A program made the position numbers and the translations under genes. Below the pieces are notes generated by a model, which did no database searches, had not been told where the DNA came from, and saw only the letters and a list, made by a program, of their open reading frames with translations. This document shows positions 47,478-55,767 of a DNA stretch of 64,000 bases, piece by piece. Position 1 is the stretch's first letter, and each line of letters begins with the position of its first letter. Source of the stretch: Oceanobacillus sp. Castelsardo (GTDB lineage Bacteria > Bacillota > Bacilli > Bacillales > Amphibacillaceae); assembly GCF_001659985.1 (NCBI RefSeq), contig NZ_LYCS01000003.1, positions 276,015 through 340,014 of the forward strand. Reading direction: 5' to 3'.

Positions 47478-47570
47478 TCTGTCCTTTTGCCTGAGATTGT
47501 GAACCCTTCGGCGCCGCTGAATCCAGCGGTCTCTCCAGAAGCTGCTCCCGCTATAGTGTGACCCATAGCA
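47478..47570 (-). promoter_or_regulatory. Glycine riboswitch
   Basis: On the minus strand the order GCGGGAGC..CTGGAGAGACCGC..GCGGCGCCGAAGGG..ATCTCAGGCAAAAGGACAG is the glycine aptamer consensus (GGAGAG, GCGCCGAAGG, CTCAGGCAAAAGGACAG). I see one complete aptamer; extra pairing upstream (GCTATGGGTCACACTATAGC) may be the stub of a second one. With the terminator downstream it forms a transcription-level switch for the permease. The direction of control cannot be read by eye. Confidence 0.93.
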
Positions 47571-47749
47571 TTCATAGCTTGCTTAATATTAAATTATCTT
47601 AAATAATAGTTGCGCTTATGCGTTAGAGGAAAGTTTATACTTTCTTCACTACCTAAAAATTGTTTCTGAATAATAGTAAATTATAAAACTGCTAAAAACA
47701 TTTGTCAACAATAAAATTCTACTCAAATTCCCTAGTCGAGAAGTGCATT

Positions 47750-48180
47750 TACCTATGAGTTGCGGATTGACGATTATTTCTCCTCATACCGCAACTCATA
47801 CACCCTATGGGTTGCGGTAGGGCGTTTTTTCTTCGCATTCCGCTACTCATACACCTTATGAGTTGCGGTAGGGCGTTTTTTTCTTCGCATTCAGCTACTC
47901 ATACACCTTATGAATTGCGGAAGGGTGTTTTTTTCTTCGCACTCCGCCACTCATACACCTTATGAGTTGCGGTAGCACGTTTTTTCTACACATTCCGCAA
48001 CTCATACACCTTATGAATTGCGGAAGGGTGTTTTTTTCTTCGCACTCCGCTACTCATACACCTTATGAGTTGCGGTAGCACGTTTTTTTCTACACATTCC
48101 GCAACTCATCCACCTTATGAATTGCGGAAGGGCGTTTTTTTCTTCGCACTCAAGCACTCAACCGACTTATGACTGGCGAA
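47750..48180. repeat. Tandem array of roughly 52-bp hairpin units
   Basis: The CACCTTATG (first copy CACCCTATG) marker recurs at 47801, 47852, 47904, 47956, 48007, 48059 and 48111, a spacing of 51-52 bases, with a degraded unit at each end. Each unit is a stem CCGCAACTCATA/TTATGAGTTGCGG over CACC, then a linker and a run of six to eight T. Variant units keep pairing through paired changes (TTCC at one end with GGAA at the other). It fills the gap between the glycine permease leader and the end of the LysR gene. There is no coding potential. Confidence 0.95.
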
Positions 48181-48191
48181 GAAAAACAAAT

Positions 48192-49097
48192 CTAAATTTG
48201 TATTTCTTCGGAATGCTTTATGCTATAATCCTTTGCAAAATCTTTAAACAAATGTACGACTGGGCTTACATATCTGTTCTTTATGGATGCCATATAAATG
48301 ACACGTTCATACGGTGGGTTTATAATCGATAACACCTTTACATCGAAATGCTTCAGCATCCAAATATTTGGCATCAAAGCGATTCCGTAATCCATTGAAA
48401 CCAAGCCAACAGCTGCACTATCTTCCTCGACTTCATAAGCAATTTTAGGATAGATACGCGCCTCTTTAAATAAAAGATCAACGATACCACGAAGACCACT
48501 TTTTTTGTTAAAAGATACAAAAGGATATGGTTCCGTTTCTTTTAGGTCAATACTTGTGTAATCTGCTAAAGGATGGTTAGAAGGGACAACAAGGACCAAT
48601 TCTTGTTTAAACAATGGTATAAAATCAACTTCTTGTTCTTGTTCAACATACGAACAAAATGCCAGATCATATTTATCTGATTTAAGGCCTTCGATTAAAC
48701 TCTGAGTGGTTCCCTGGCTGAATGAAAATGAAATATCTTGATGTTTTTCGTGACGGAGGAAGTTCTTGACCATGATAGGTACAAATTTTGAACCGAGGGT
48801 ATAGATAAAGGACAAATCAATTTTCCCTTTATTTGGACTTATCAAGTCATCCAGTGTTCGTTTCCCCTCCTCAAGCGTCTTTAGGGACTGATCGACATAT
48901 TCCAAAAATATATATCCATACTTTGTTAGACGAATGTTCCGACCATTCCGTTCAAAAAGATAGACCCCAAGCTCCTTCTCTAATTCTGAAATGGCGTAGG
49001 TTAAGCTTGGTTGAGCTATCGACAACTGTTCTGCAGCCAATGTATAATGCTTCACCTCCGCCAATAGACGAAAATACTCAAGGTGTTTTAAGTTCAT
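48192..49097 (-). CDS. LysR family transcriptional regulator
   Basis: About 301 residues. The winged helix reads HYTLAAEQLSIAQPSLTYAISELEKELGVYLFER (about 17-50). The effector domain begins near residue 90 (KIDLSFIYTLGSKFVPIMV). An ATG 45 bases upstream is in frame, but GAGGGAGGAG lies directly ahead of the ATG at 49097, which gives the family N-terminus MNLKHLEYF. Divergent from the MFS transporter gene, with an ATAG-N7-CTAT box between them; it probably controls that transporter and the sugar isomerase. Confidence 0.92.
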   Translation of the reverse strand: MNLKHLEYFRLLAEVKHYTLAAEQLSIAQPSLTYAISELEKELGVYLFERNGRNIRLTKYGYIFLEYVDQSLKTLEEGKRTLDDLISPNKGKIDLSFIYTLGSKFVPIMVKNFLRHEKHQDISFSFSQGTTQSLIEGLKSDKYDLAFCSYVEQEQEVDFIPLFKQELVLVVPSNHPLADYTSIDLKETEPYPFVSFNKKSGLRGIVDLLFKEARIYPKIAYEVEEDSAAVGLVSMDYGIALMPNIWMLKHFDVKVLSIINPPYERVIYMASIKNRYVSPVVHLFKDFAKDYSIKHSEEIQI

Positions 49098-49118
49098 AGA
49101 TCTCCACTCCTCCCTCTC

Positions 49119-49133
49119 ATAGAATTTTTCTAT
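49119..49133. promoter_or_regulatory. LysR-type box ATAG-N7-CTAT
   Basis: ATAGAATTTTTCTAT fits ATAG-N7-CTAT, a T-N11-A LysR box. A second ATAGAATTT follows at about 49141, giving a doubled site in the divergent promoter region. Confidence 0.65.
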
Positions 49134-49233
49134 AAAAATCATAGAATTTATTAGATTTATTTATTATTATATAACTGTTATAATAATTATCAAAAGTTTA
49201 AATAGTTGGAATTTTGTTAAGGGAGGGAAACAA

Positions 49234-50601
49234 TTGAGTAGTAACGAGTTAAGAGAAATGAAAACGCAACCAGAGATAGCGGAGAAACAAACAAGTATAA
49301 CAGAAGTAAAAGGAAATACTAATCATAAGAAAAGGAATAAGGTTCGATGGTTTATACTCTTTTTAATTTGCCTTGTCACGGCTATTAATTATATTGATCG
49401 TGCAATCATATCACTTGCTGCTCCAGCGATACAAGGCGACTTACGTATAGATCCTGCTATGATGGGAATTATTTTTTCCGCATTTGGTTGGAGTTACACG
49501 TTTGCCATGCTTTTTAGTGGGTATTTTTTAGATAAGTTTGGACCGAGAAAAGTATATACCGTATCCGTCATCATATGGTCTGCTTGTACATTTTTAATTG
49601 GGACAGCAAAGAATGTAACTTCATTAATTATTTATCGTTTAGGTCTTGGTGCAGGTGAATCACCCTCCATCCCTACAAATGCATGGTGTGTGGCCGAGTG
49701 GTTTCCTAAGAAAGAACGAGCAACTGCTGTAGGTGTTTATACTGGTACACAATATATTGGATTAGCCTTTTTAACCCCTGTCCTTACATGGATTATCGTC
49801 ACTTTTGGTTGGCAAACTCTTTTCTATGGAGCAGGGATTATCGGGTTTATCATTGCAATTGCATGGCATACATTTTATCGTAATCCGAAAGAACATAAGA
49901 CCGTTACACAAGAGGAGTTAGACTATATTGCTGCCGGCGGAGGAATGCTTGGTTCTGAGGAAAAACAGCCATTTTCCTGGAGAAGAATTGGTCAACTTTT
50001 GAAGCATCGTCAAATTTGGGGAATGTTTATCGGTCAATTTTCCATTATGACAACATTATTTTTCTTTATGACCTGGTTTCCGACCTATCTTATTGAGGAA
50101 AAAGGGCTGTCCATGTTAAACACTGGTCTCTATGCTGCCATTCCATACATGGTCGCTATTGTAGGAACTCTGATTGGAGGAAGATGTTCCGATTGGATGG
50201 TCTCACGTGGATATTCAACAGGCCTTGCACGGAAACTACCTATTATCGCTGGTTTATTACTATCTTGCGCTGTCATCGGCGGAAACTTTACCAATTCCCC
50301 TAATTTAGTGATTACCTTTATGTCCATTGCATTCTTAGGCCAAGGAATAGCGTCAACCGTTACAGGTGCACTATTGTCTGATATCGCTCCAAGAGGGATG
50401 GTAGGGATAACAGGTTCTTCCCTATATTTTGTTGCCAATATCGGTGGAACGCTGTCACCATTAATTATCGGGTTTATCGTTAGTGCTACAGGTTCTTTTA
50501 CACCAGCATTGGCCTTTGTTTCTGTTGTTGCACTAATTGGTACTTTGTCTTATATCTTTGTAATAGGAAAAGTAAAACGGATTGAACTCCCAGAAAGTTA
50601 G
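49234..50601 (+). CDS. MFS transporter, anion:cation symporter (sugar acid) type
   Basis: 455 residues: a polar N-terminal extension of about 40 residues, then 12 helices. The ACS-family pattern is visible in CLVTAINYIDRAIISLAAPAIQGDLRIDPAMMGIIFSAFGWSY and in GLGAGESPSIPTNAWCVAEWFPKKERATAVG, close to D-galactonate, glucarate and hexuronate carriers. TTG start with GGGAGGG ahead. It is followed by a sugar isomerase-like gene, which supports a sugar or sugar-acid substrate. Confidence 0.9.
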   Translation: MSSNELREMKTQPEIAEKQTSITEVKGNTNHKKRNKVRWFILFLICLVTAINYIDRAIISLAAPAIQGDLRIDPAMMGIIFSAFGWSYTFAMLFSGYFLDKFGPRKVYTVSVIIWSACTFLIGTAKNVTSLIIYRLGLGAGESPSIPTNAWCVAEWFPKKERATAVGVYTGTQYIGLAFLTPVLTWIIVTFGWQTLFYGAGIIGFIIAIAWHTFYRNPKEHKTVTQEELDYIAAGGGMLGSEEKQPFSWRRIGQLLKHRQIWGMFIGQFSIMTTLFFFMTWFPTYLIEEKGLSMLNTGLYAAIPYMVAIVGTLIGGRCSDWMVSRGYSTGLARKLPIIAGLLLSCAVIGGNFTNSPNLVITFMSIAFLGQGIASTVTGALLSDIAPRGMVGITGSSLYFVANIGGTLSPLIIGFIVSATGSFTPALAFVSVVALIGTLSYIFVIGKVKRIELPES

Positions 50602-50711
50602 ATTGATCTATAGGCAGATTTCGGGTTGCTTTTTGGATATTTTCGAATGGACTCCTATCATTTTAAAATGGATCGTTTATGATAACAAATTAAAAAAAGG
50701 TGGGATTTTTT

Positions 50712-51521
50712 ATGAAACTAAGTTTATGTACAACAGGATTTAAAGAGTGGGATATTGAGGAAATTGTTAAATGGTTAAGCTCTACACAAACGTATGTACA
50801 GGGTCTTGAATTATGGAGTAAGCATATTGAACGATTTCAAGAAAAACACGGCCCGCTAGATAAGTTGGCGTCCTTACTCGCATCACATGGGTTTCAGATC
50901 CCTTCTATTAGTGCCTATACTACTTTTTCTAAACTATGGAATCGAGAACAACACCTTAAAGAAATGGAACAGGCAAAGAATTTATTAGATATCGCTCGTC
51001 AGTTAAACTGCCCAAGAATTCGAACCTTTGCTGGACATATTGCATCAAGAAACGCATCTCCTGAACAATGGTCTGAAACCGTTACGGAATTTAAGAGGTT
51101 TGCCCAAGTTGCAGACCTTTACGACGTGGATGTAGCTATTGAAATTCACTATGATTCCTTTGCTGATACAGCCGAATCCATCAAAAAACTAATAGAGGAT
51201 ATTAATCATCCGCGGATTAAGTTGATCTACGACGCCGCTAACTTATACGTAGATCAAGAGGATCCAATTAAGGTTCTTGATTCCGTCTATTCTCATATTA
51301 GTCACGTACATTTGAAAAATTATAAATACAATTTAAAGGAGCGTTATAAAAATAAACCAGCTGCTATTTTTGATGGCGATGTTGATAATCATGCCATCCT
51401 TGGGGAATTAAGAAAAAGAAATTATGAAGGGTTTGTTTCACTAGAATACTTTGGTCAAGAAGGGTTTCCTTCCTTGCGTACTTCTTTAAATCAATGGAAT
51501 CAGACGATGGCCGTTATTTAA
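50712..51521 (+). CDS. Sugar phosphate isomerase/epimerase (xylose isomerase-like TIM barrel)
   Basis: 269 residues. AP-endonuclease-2/xylose-isomerase-like barrel with metal-binding residues in VDVAIEIHYDSFADT (Glu), IKLIYDAANLYVD (Asp), HISHVHLKNYK (His) and EGFVSLEYFGQEG (Glu). Enzymes of this fold isomerise or epimerise sugars and sugar acids; the specific reaction is unknown. GGTGGG lies eight bases before the ATG at 50712, preferred to a GTG at 50700. It probably forms an operon with the MFS gene 110 bases upstream. Confidence 0.87.
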   Translation: MKLSLCTTGFKEWDIEEIVKWLSSTQTYVQGLELWSKHIERFQEKHGPLDKLASLLASHGFQIPSISAYTTFSKLWNREQHLKEMEQAKNLLDIARQLNCPRIRTFAGHIASRNASPEQWSETVTEFKRFAQVADLYDVDVAIEIHYDSFADTAESIKKLIEDINHPRIKLIYDAANLYVDQEDPIKVLDSVYSHISHVHLKNYKYNLKERYKNKPAAIFDGDVDNHAILGELRKRNYEGFVSLEYFGQEGFPSLRTSLNQWNQTMAVI

Positions 51522-51711
51522 TGTATGTATGATTATTTCTAATGTCAGTCCCCCACTTCTCTATTACTTTAGTCAGTGAGGGGATGACATAATTATGAAC
51601 TAAAACAATAATAAATGGCTTATGACATATTTGCGTTTGGAGCTCAAGCACTAGTCAAATGACATTTAAGAAAATAACGCATTGTAAAATAACTAACATT
51701 GCTTCAAAGGA

Positions 51712-51867
51712 CTAACAAGAACCATCTCGGTGATGACCTTCATGTCCGGGATAGCCGCCATGTCCGGGGTAACCTCCATGTCCGGGATAACCGCCATGTC
51801 CGGGGTAACCTCCATGTCCGGGATAGCCTACATATCCTAGATAACCACCAAAAAATTGTCTTTCCAC
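51712..51867 (-). CDS. Small GYPGH-repeat protein (spore-coat-like)
   Basis: 51 residues. On the minus strand AAGGAGGAG is followed seven bases later by a GTG; the product opens MERQFFGGYLGYVGYPGHGG and repeats YPGHGG about five times, ending HEGHHRDGSC. It is almost free of hydrophobic residues other than Tyr and Phe and rich in Gly, His, Pro and Tyr, like small Bacillus coat or metal-binding proteins. On the same strand CATAGACTA about 30 bases before the start fits a sigma-K -10 (CATANNNTA), though the -35 is poor. No homologue is known to me by name. The strong ribosome site makes it a real gene. Confidence 0.75.
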   Translation of the reverse strand: MERQFFGGYLGYVGYPGHGGYPGHGGYPGHGGYPGHGGYPGHEGHHRDGSC

Positions 51868-51955
51868 TATATATCTCCTCCTTGAAATTGCCTCAAAAGT
51901 AGTCTATGCGACCATTTTCAAAGAGGAATAGTTATTCGCCTATTTCAATAAAATT

Positions 51956-52470
51956 CTATTTTGCCAAATTGATTTTTTTATTAACGACATAAATAATGAA
52001 TCCACCGATAGTCATCGATAATAGTTCACCAAGCCCAACCGTTAAATACGTTACCCAAAACGGTAAATCAAAAACAATATGCAATGTCCAGCAACAGTAA
52101 ACATGGATAATGCAAAAACAATCGCCGTAGTAGCCAGTTTTGCTTTTAAGTTTTTCATATTTTTTGTTAAGGCTCTTGAAAGAATCAGAACAAGAAAGGT
52201 TGCAATCCCACCGACTGGGACATCGAGAAACCACATCGGTGACATGAAGTTAACGATGACTACCCCTAATGTAATCGCTACGATATAGCGCTTATGAAAG
52301 AGTGCAAGGTAGTTAAACATTTCCGATAGTCTTAGCTGGATTGCTCCAAAGCTAATAACGGATAAGATGAGGGTTACTGCAACATACAGTGCAGCAACGA
52401 GACCTATTTTGGTTAGGTCACGAGTTGAGGTAAGTGACGTTTCCTGATACGCCTGAGTATTCATTTCCAT
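51956..52470 (-). pseudogene. queT: queT family (queuosine precursor) ECF transporter component, frameshifted
   Basis: The membrane S-component QueT takes up queuosine precursors. The first 125 or so residues (DLTKIGLVAALYVAVTLILSV, RLSEMFNYLALFHKRYIVAITLGVVIVN, DVPVGGIATFLVLILSRAL, ALSMFTVAG) lie in one frame. The family's C-terminus LHIVFDLPFWVTYLTVGLGELLSM...NKKINLAK lies in another. The break is at about 52085-52095, near VAG, and looks like loss of a single base. It is either a genuine pseudogene or a sequencing error. AAAGGAGAA precedes the start, and a structured leader lies upstream. Confidence 0.8.
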
Positions 52471-52481
52471 TTCTCCTTTGT

Positions 52482-52558
52482 AAAATAGCTTATTGCTATT
52501 TTAGTAATAACTATGGCCAAAGGATGAGAGCATATTCGCCCTGGCTAAGTGCCATAGT
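52482..52558 (-). promoter_or_regulatory. Structured leader of queT, possible riboswitch
   Basis: On the minus strand an eight-base stem ACTATGGC/GCCATAGT (52551-52558 with 52510-52517) encloses about 33 bases, and a second perfect stem AAAATAGC/GCTATTTT (52495-52502 with 52482-52489) ends just before the ribosome site. PreQ1 riboswitches often lie before queT, but this does not match the preQ1-I pattern, and I could not fit it to preQ1-II. Class unknown. Confidence 0.5.
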
Positions 52559-52614
52559 GCAAGCAAAAAAGCTTACTAGAGTAGTATAACAGAGGATAGA
52601 GGAAATGAATAGGC

Positions 52615-53370
52615 CTATTTCATTGTCCACCCTCCATCAATAGGAATAACCGCTCCATGTATATAATCCGCTGCTTCGCTTGCAATAAACAGCGTGAGGT
52701 TTGCAACTTCCTCCGGCTTGGCCCATCTTCCCGCAGGAGTTTCCTCTGCTACCCATTTGGCCATCTCCCCATCTCCTTGAAAATCTGCTTGATTCATCGG
52801 AGTTTCAATCGCCCCGGGAGCTAATGCATTCGCACGGATTCCTTCTCGACAGTAATCATAATCAAGCTGTTTTGTGTAACCAATAATGGCATGCTTGGAG
52901 GCTGTATACGCCGCTCCGCCGCCCCCTGCGACAAAACCTGCAATCGAAGCTATGTTTATGATGACACCCTTTTTTTGTTTTAGCATATGGACTAAGGCCG
53001 CATTCGTCACGTGATACATCCCTTTTACATTCGTATCCATCACACGATCCCATAATGCCTCGTCTGTTTCCAACGTCTTTGCGTAGCCATCCAAAATCCC
53101 CGCTGTATTTAGAAGGATATCCACTCGTCCATATTGCTCCATTGCTTTCTGAACAGCCGCTTCGACGTCACGTTTCTCACGTACACTCCCAAGGATATAG
53201 TCAAATTGGTCGCCAAATGTATGTTTTAATTCGATTAATTGTCCTTCCTTTATGTCCATTGCAAACACAGTTGCACCTTGCTTCAAAAAGGCTTCAGCCT
53301 GTGCGTATCCTATTCCAGAATCGGCACCTGTTACAAACACAACTTTTTCGTTGAACTCATTAAAATTCAC
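52615..53370 (-). CDS. SDR family oxidoreductase
   Basis: About 251 residues, classical short-chain dehydrogenase. Cofactor motif VFVTGADSGIGYAQAEAF, NAG-like LLNTAGILDG, catalytic Ser in INIASIAG, YTASKHA (Tyr, Lys), and the C-terminal GAVIPIDGGWTM. A MDIKE after the second strand favours NAD over NADP. The GTG at 53370 with GGTGGTG ahead is preferred to in-frame starts 15 bases upstream. Substrate unknown. Confidence 0.88.
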   Translation of the reverse strand: MNFNEFNEKVVFVTGADSGIGYAQAEAFLKQGATVFAMDIKEGQLIELKHTFGDQFDYILGSVREKRDVEAAVQKAMEQYGRVDILLNTAGILDGYAKTLETDEALWDRVMDTNVKGMYHVTNAALVHMLKQKKGVIINIASIAGFVAGGGGAAYTASKHAIIGYTKQLDYDYCREGIRANALAPGAIETPMNQADFQGDGEMAKWVAEETPAGRWAKPEEVANLTLFIASEAADYIHGAVIPIDGGWTMK

Positions 53371-53389
53371 TTTTTTCACCACCAATTAG

Positions 53390-53411
53390 AAAAACCCATG
53401 TCAAACATGGG
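53390..53411 (-). terminator. Terminator of the DUF2829 gene
   Basis: CCCATGT pairs with ACATGGG over three bases; on the minus strand it is followed by TTTTT. It lies between this gene and the SDR gene. Confidence 0.85.
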
Positions 53412-53421
53412 CAATCTCTTC

Positions 53422-53643
53422 TTATTCAACAACTTTCCAATCATCTGCTAGTAAATCACAAACCGTTGGGGTAAACATCGTGTAGCCTTCCCCTTCCACA
53501 TTAATCAAAAAATATGGATTCAGCCTCTCGCCATCTATTGTAGTCTCACCAACTAATTTCACATACAATTCTGCACCCGGCCAGCCTTCTCGAATAATCT
53601 TCTCTCCAGCCTTCAAACGAGGTAAAATCTCTTCAAATGTCAC
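53422..53643 (-). CDS. DUF2829 (Tad2-like) small protein
   Basis: 73 residues, a complete DUF2829 domain: TFEEILPRLKAGEKIIREGWPG at the start and TPTVCDLLADDWKVVE at the end are the family's conserved blocks. Phage members of the family are Tad2 proteins that sequester the signalling nucleotide of the Thoeris defence system. Bacterial chromosomal members are common and usually uncharacterised. No phage genes or Thoeris genes are nearby, so an anti-defence role here is only a possibility. Confidence 0.8.
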   Translation of the reverse strand: MTFEEILPRLKAGEKIIREGWPGAELYVKLVGETTIDGERLNPYFLINVEGEGYTMFTPTVCDLLADDWKVVE

Positions 53644-53710
53644 GATAAATCATCCCTTTATCTATTGATATGAAAAAGTATAAGCCAATCATGAAGGAAT
53701 TACAATCTTA

Positions 53711-53826
53711 AGCCAGAGGGACAATCCAACGTCCCAATTCTGTTTCTTAGCGAGGTTACAATCTCTATAGTTTTCATTTATTGGGACGGGGTACCTGTCC
53801 CTCCGGTTTTTTGTCCCTCCGGTTTT
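53711..53826. repeat. GGGACAGGT-type dispersed repeat, copy 2
   Basis: Contains AGAGGGAC..CCAACGTCCCA and TTGGGACGGGGTACCTGTCCC, followed by two copies of GTCCCTCCGGTTTT. Related to copies at 40549, 58495, 59611 and 60509. Confidence 0.75.
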
Positions 53827-53841
53827 AAATTGTAATAACTT

Positions 53842-53861
53842 GTTCATCTTCCATTCATATA
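53842..53861 (+). promoter_or_regulatory. HssR-type direct repeat upstream of hrtBA
   Basis: GTTCATCTT-CC-ATTCATATA is a direct repeat with two bases between, matching the HssR box known upstream of hrtAB in Staphylococcus (GTTCATATT repeated with a 2-base spacer) at most positions. It lies 47 bases before the first gene. Confidence 0.75.
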
Positions 53862-53907
53862 AAAATTATATTCTAGGGTTGTCAATAAGAGATTGGAGGA
53901 ATGAATG

Positions 53908-54942
53908 ATGAACCTTGCGTGGAAAGAAATTAAGAAAAGTAAGGTAAGATTTTTAATATTAGGTTCTATTGTTTTTCTTGTTAGTTTACTAACTTTTATT
54001 ATTTCAGGTTTAGCAAATGGATTATCTCAGGATAATGCTGCATTAATTAAAGATTTACCAAACGGACAATTTTACATGGATGCAGATGCGGATGAAACGT
54101 ATAATCTGTCGAGAATAGATAATAGTACGATGGAAAAGTTACTAAATAATGAAAAGGATGCTACGGCACTATCCATTCAAATGGGCTTTTTAAATGATGA
54201 GAGTGACAAACAACAAAGTGTTGCATTTGTTACCTCAACTGATTCTAAATTGTTCCCTCATGTGAAAAGCGGAGAGGTAATATTAGATCGCTCCATGGAA
54301 GATAAAGGTATCAAAGTTGGAGATACGTTAACAAATAATCAGTTTAGCGGAGAGTTTATCGTAAAGGGTTTTGTTGACCAGACGAAATTCAGCCACGCAC
54401 CGGTCGCTTTTATTAATATAAAAAATTACAAAGAGATTTATAGAGTAAATGAAATGCAATTAGTCTTCCTTCTGGGAGGGGATTCTTCCCAAGAATTTGC
54501 CGGACTACAATCATTTTCCAAACAGGATTTTCTTAATACGATCCCAAGTTATAGTGCAGAACAGATGTCTTTAAATATGATTGTTTGGTTTTTAGTTGTC
54601 ATTAGTGGTCTGTTATTTGCAATCTTTTTCTATATGATGAATGTCCAAAAAATTGGATTATACGGTATTTTAAAAGCAATTGGGTTAAAAACTAGTAGGT
54701 TATTCAGAATCATGTGGGCACAAATGATTTTTATTACAGTACCCGCGCTTGCTTTATCTATTGTCCTTTGTCAGGTCTTTAATAGGATAGCACCAGAAGG
54801 AATGCCATTTAGTTTAACGATGGAAACAACAGCAACCTTATCTCTCGTGTTTCTAATTATCGGATTCATTGGAGCTACACTTTCAGGTATTCAAATTAAG
54901 AAAGTAGAACCATTACAAGCAATACAACAAGGGGAGATGTAA
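53908..54942 (+). CDS. hrtB: Haem-efflux ABC transporter permease HrtB
   Basis: 344 residues. MacB/FtsX topology: helix 1 (about 18-40), an extracellular domain of about 190 residues, then three C-terminal helices with MNVQKIGLYGILKAIGLKTSRLF and IKKVEPLQAIQQGE. Same length and domain order as staphylococcal HrtB. It removes excess haem from the membrane together with HrtA. GGAGGA seven bases before the ATG at 53908. Its stop overlaps the hrtA start region. Confidence 0.85.
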   Translation: MNLAWKEIKKSKVRFLILGSIVFLVSLLTFIISGLANGLSQDNAALIKDLPNGQFYMDADADETYNLSRIDNSTMEKLLNNEKDATALSIQMGFLNDESDKQQSVAFVTSTDSKLFPHVKSGEVILDRSMEDKGIKVGDTLTNNQFSGEFIVKGFVDQTKFSHAPVAFINIKNYKEIYRVNEMQLVFLLGGDSSQEFAGLQSFSKQDFLNTIPSYSAEQMSLNMIVWFLVVISGLLFAIFFYMMNVQKIGLYGILKAIGLKTSRLFRIMWAQMIFITVPALALSIVLCQVFNRIAPEGMPFSLTMETTATLSLVFLIIGFIGATLSGIQIKKVEPLQAIQQGEM

Positions 54943-55652
54943 TGATGTCCATATTTACAATTGATAAAGTTAAAAAGACGTTTACTAATGGAGAGGTAAA
55001 AGAGGAAGTACTAAAAGGTATTAATCTTTCTTTAGCGGAAGGTGAGATAACAGCATTAGTTGGTGCATCAGGTTCTGGTAAAAGCACACTACTCACCATA
55101 GCAGCGGGACTTCAGCCTGCATCTGATGGCCAGGTATTGTTTGAGGGGAAAAATATAAACGCTATGAACCAAGAACAAATCCGCCAAATACGGGCAAGTG
55201 AATTTGGCTTTGTCTTTCAATTTGCACATCTTGTTCCTTTTCTAACAGTCGAAGAACAACTCATGCTCATGCTAGATGTTTCTGATTCAACATTAAAGAA
55301 AACAGAACAAAAAAGGGAAGTTAATCGTGTTCTACAATTAGTTGGCATGGACCATCGAAAAAATGCTTATCCCCCTTCCTTGTCGGGTGGGGAGAAACAA
55401 AGGGTTGCCATTGCTCGTGCCATCATTCACCAACCTAAAGTTCTTTTCGCCGATGAACCGACAGCAAGTCTAGATTCCAAAAGGTCTAAAGATGTGATGG
55501 CATTAATACGGGAATTAACGAAAACCCTAAACATTACTACCCTTATCGTCACGCATGATGAAGAAATGCTTTCCTATGCGGATCATATTATTAAAATGAG
55601 TGATGGTCTCATTTTACAGAATGAAAACCCTGAACTTGTAGGAAGAGCTTAA
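54942..55652 (+). CDS. hrtA: Haem-efflux ABC transporter ATPase HrtA
   Basis: 236 residues (235 if the second ATG at 54945 is used). Walker A GASGSGKST, Q-loop FVFQFAHLVPF, signature SLSGGEKQRVAIARAI, Walker B VLFADEPTASLDS and H-loop IVTHD are complete. MacB/LolD-type ATPase. The TAATG overlap with hrtB indicates translational coupling. Assignment as HrtA rests on the neighbouring hssRS pair and the HssR-type box. Confidence 0.88.
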   Translation: MMSIFTIDKVKKTFTNGEVKEEVLKGINLSLAEGEITALVGASGSGKSTLLTIAAGLQPASDGQVLFEGKNINAMNQEQIRQIRASEFGFVFQFAHLVPFLTVEEQLMLMLDVSDSTLKKTEQKREVNRVLQLVGMDHRKNAYPPSLSGGEKQRVAIARAIIHQPKVLFADEPTASLDSKRSKDVMALIRELTKTLNITTLIVTHDEEMLSYADHIIKMSDGLILQNENPELVGRA

Positions 55653-55674
55653 CATCACTTTAAATATTTAAAAT

Positions 55675-55710
55675 ACAGCCTTGCCATATTGCGCTAGGCT
55701 GCTTTTTTCT
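55675..55710 (+). terminator. Terminator between hrtBA and hssRS
   Basis: CAGCCT pairs with AGGCTG around a 14-base loop and is followed by CTTTTTT. This separates the exporter from the sensor genes, so hssRS needs its own promoter in 55711-55767. Confidence 0.85.
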
Positions 55711-55767
55711 ATACAGTTTTAGTAATGAAGGTATTTAGTTAAATTTTTAATTATTATAGGAGCTAAC

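Noticed and set aside
47750-48180. CRISPR array with short palindromic repeats
   Set aside because: The sequence between palindromes is itself repeated, not unique, and no cas genes are present.
51699-51902. 67-codon plus-strand frame with an HVRDN/HVRGN repeat
   Set aside because: It is the antisense of the GYPGH protein; it lacks a ribosome site, while the minus strand has AAGGAGGAG and a proper start.
53422-53643. Prophage remnant implied by a Tad2-like gene
   Set aside because: Neighbouring genes are ordinary metabolic and transport genes; no integrase, phage structural gene or attachment site is seen.
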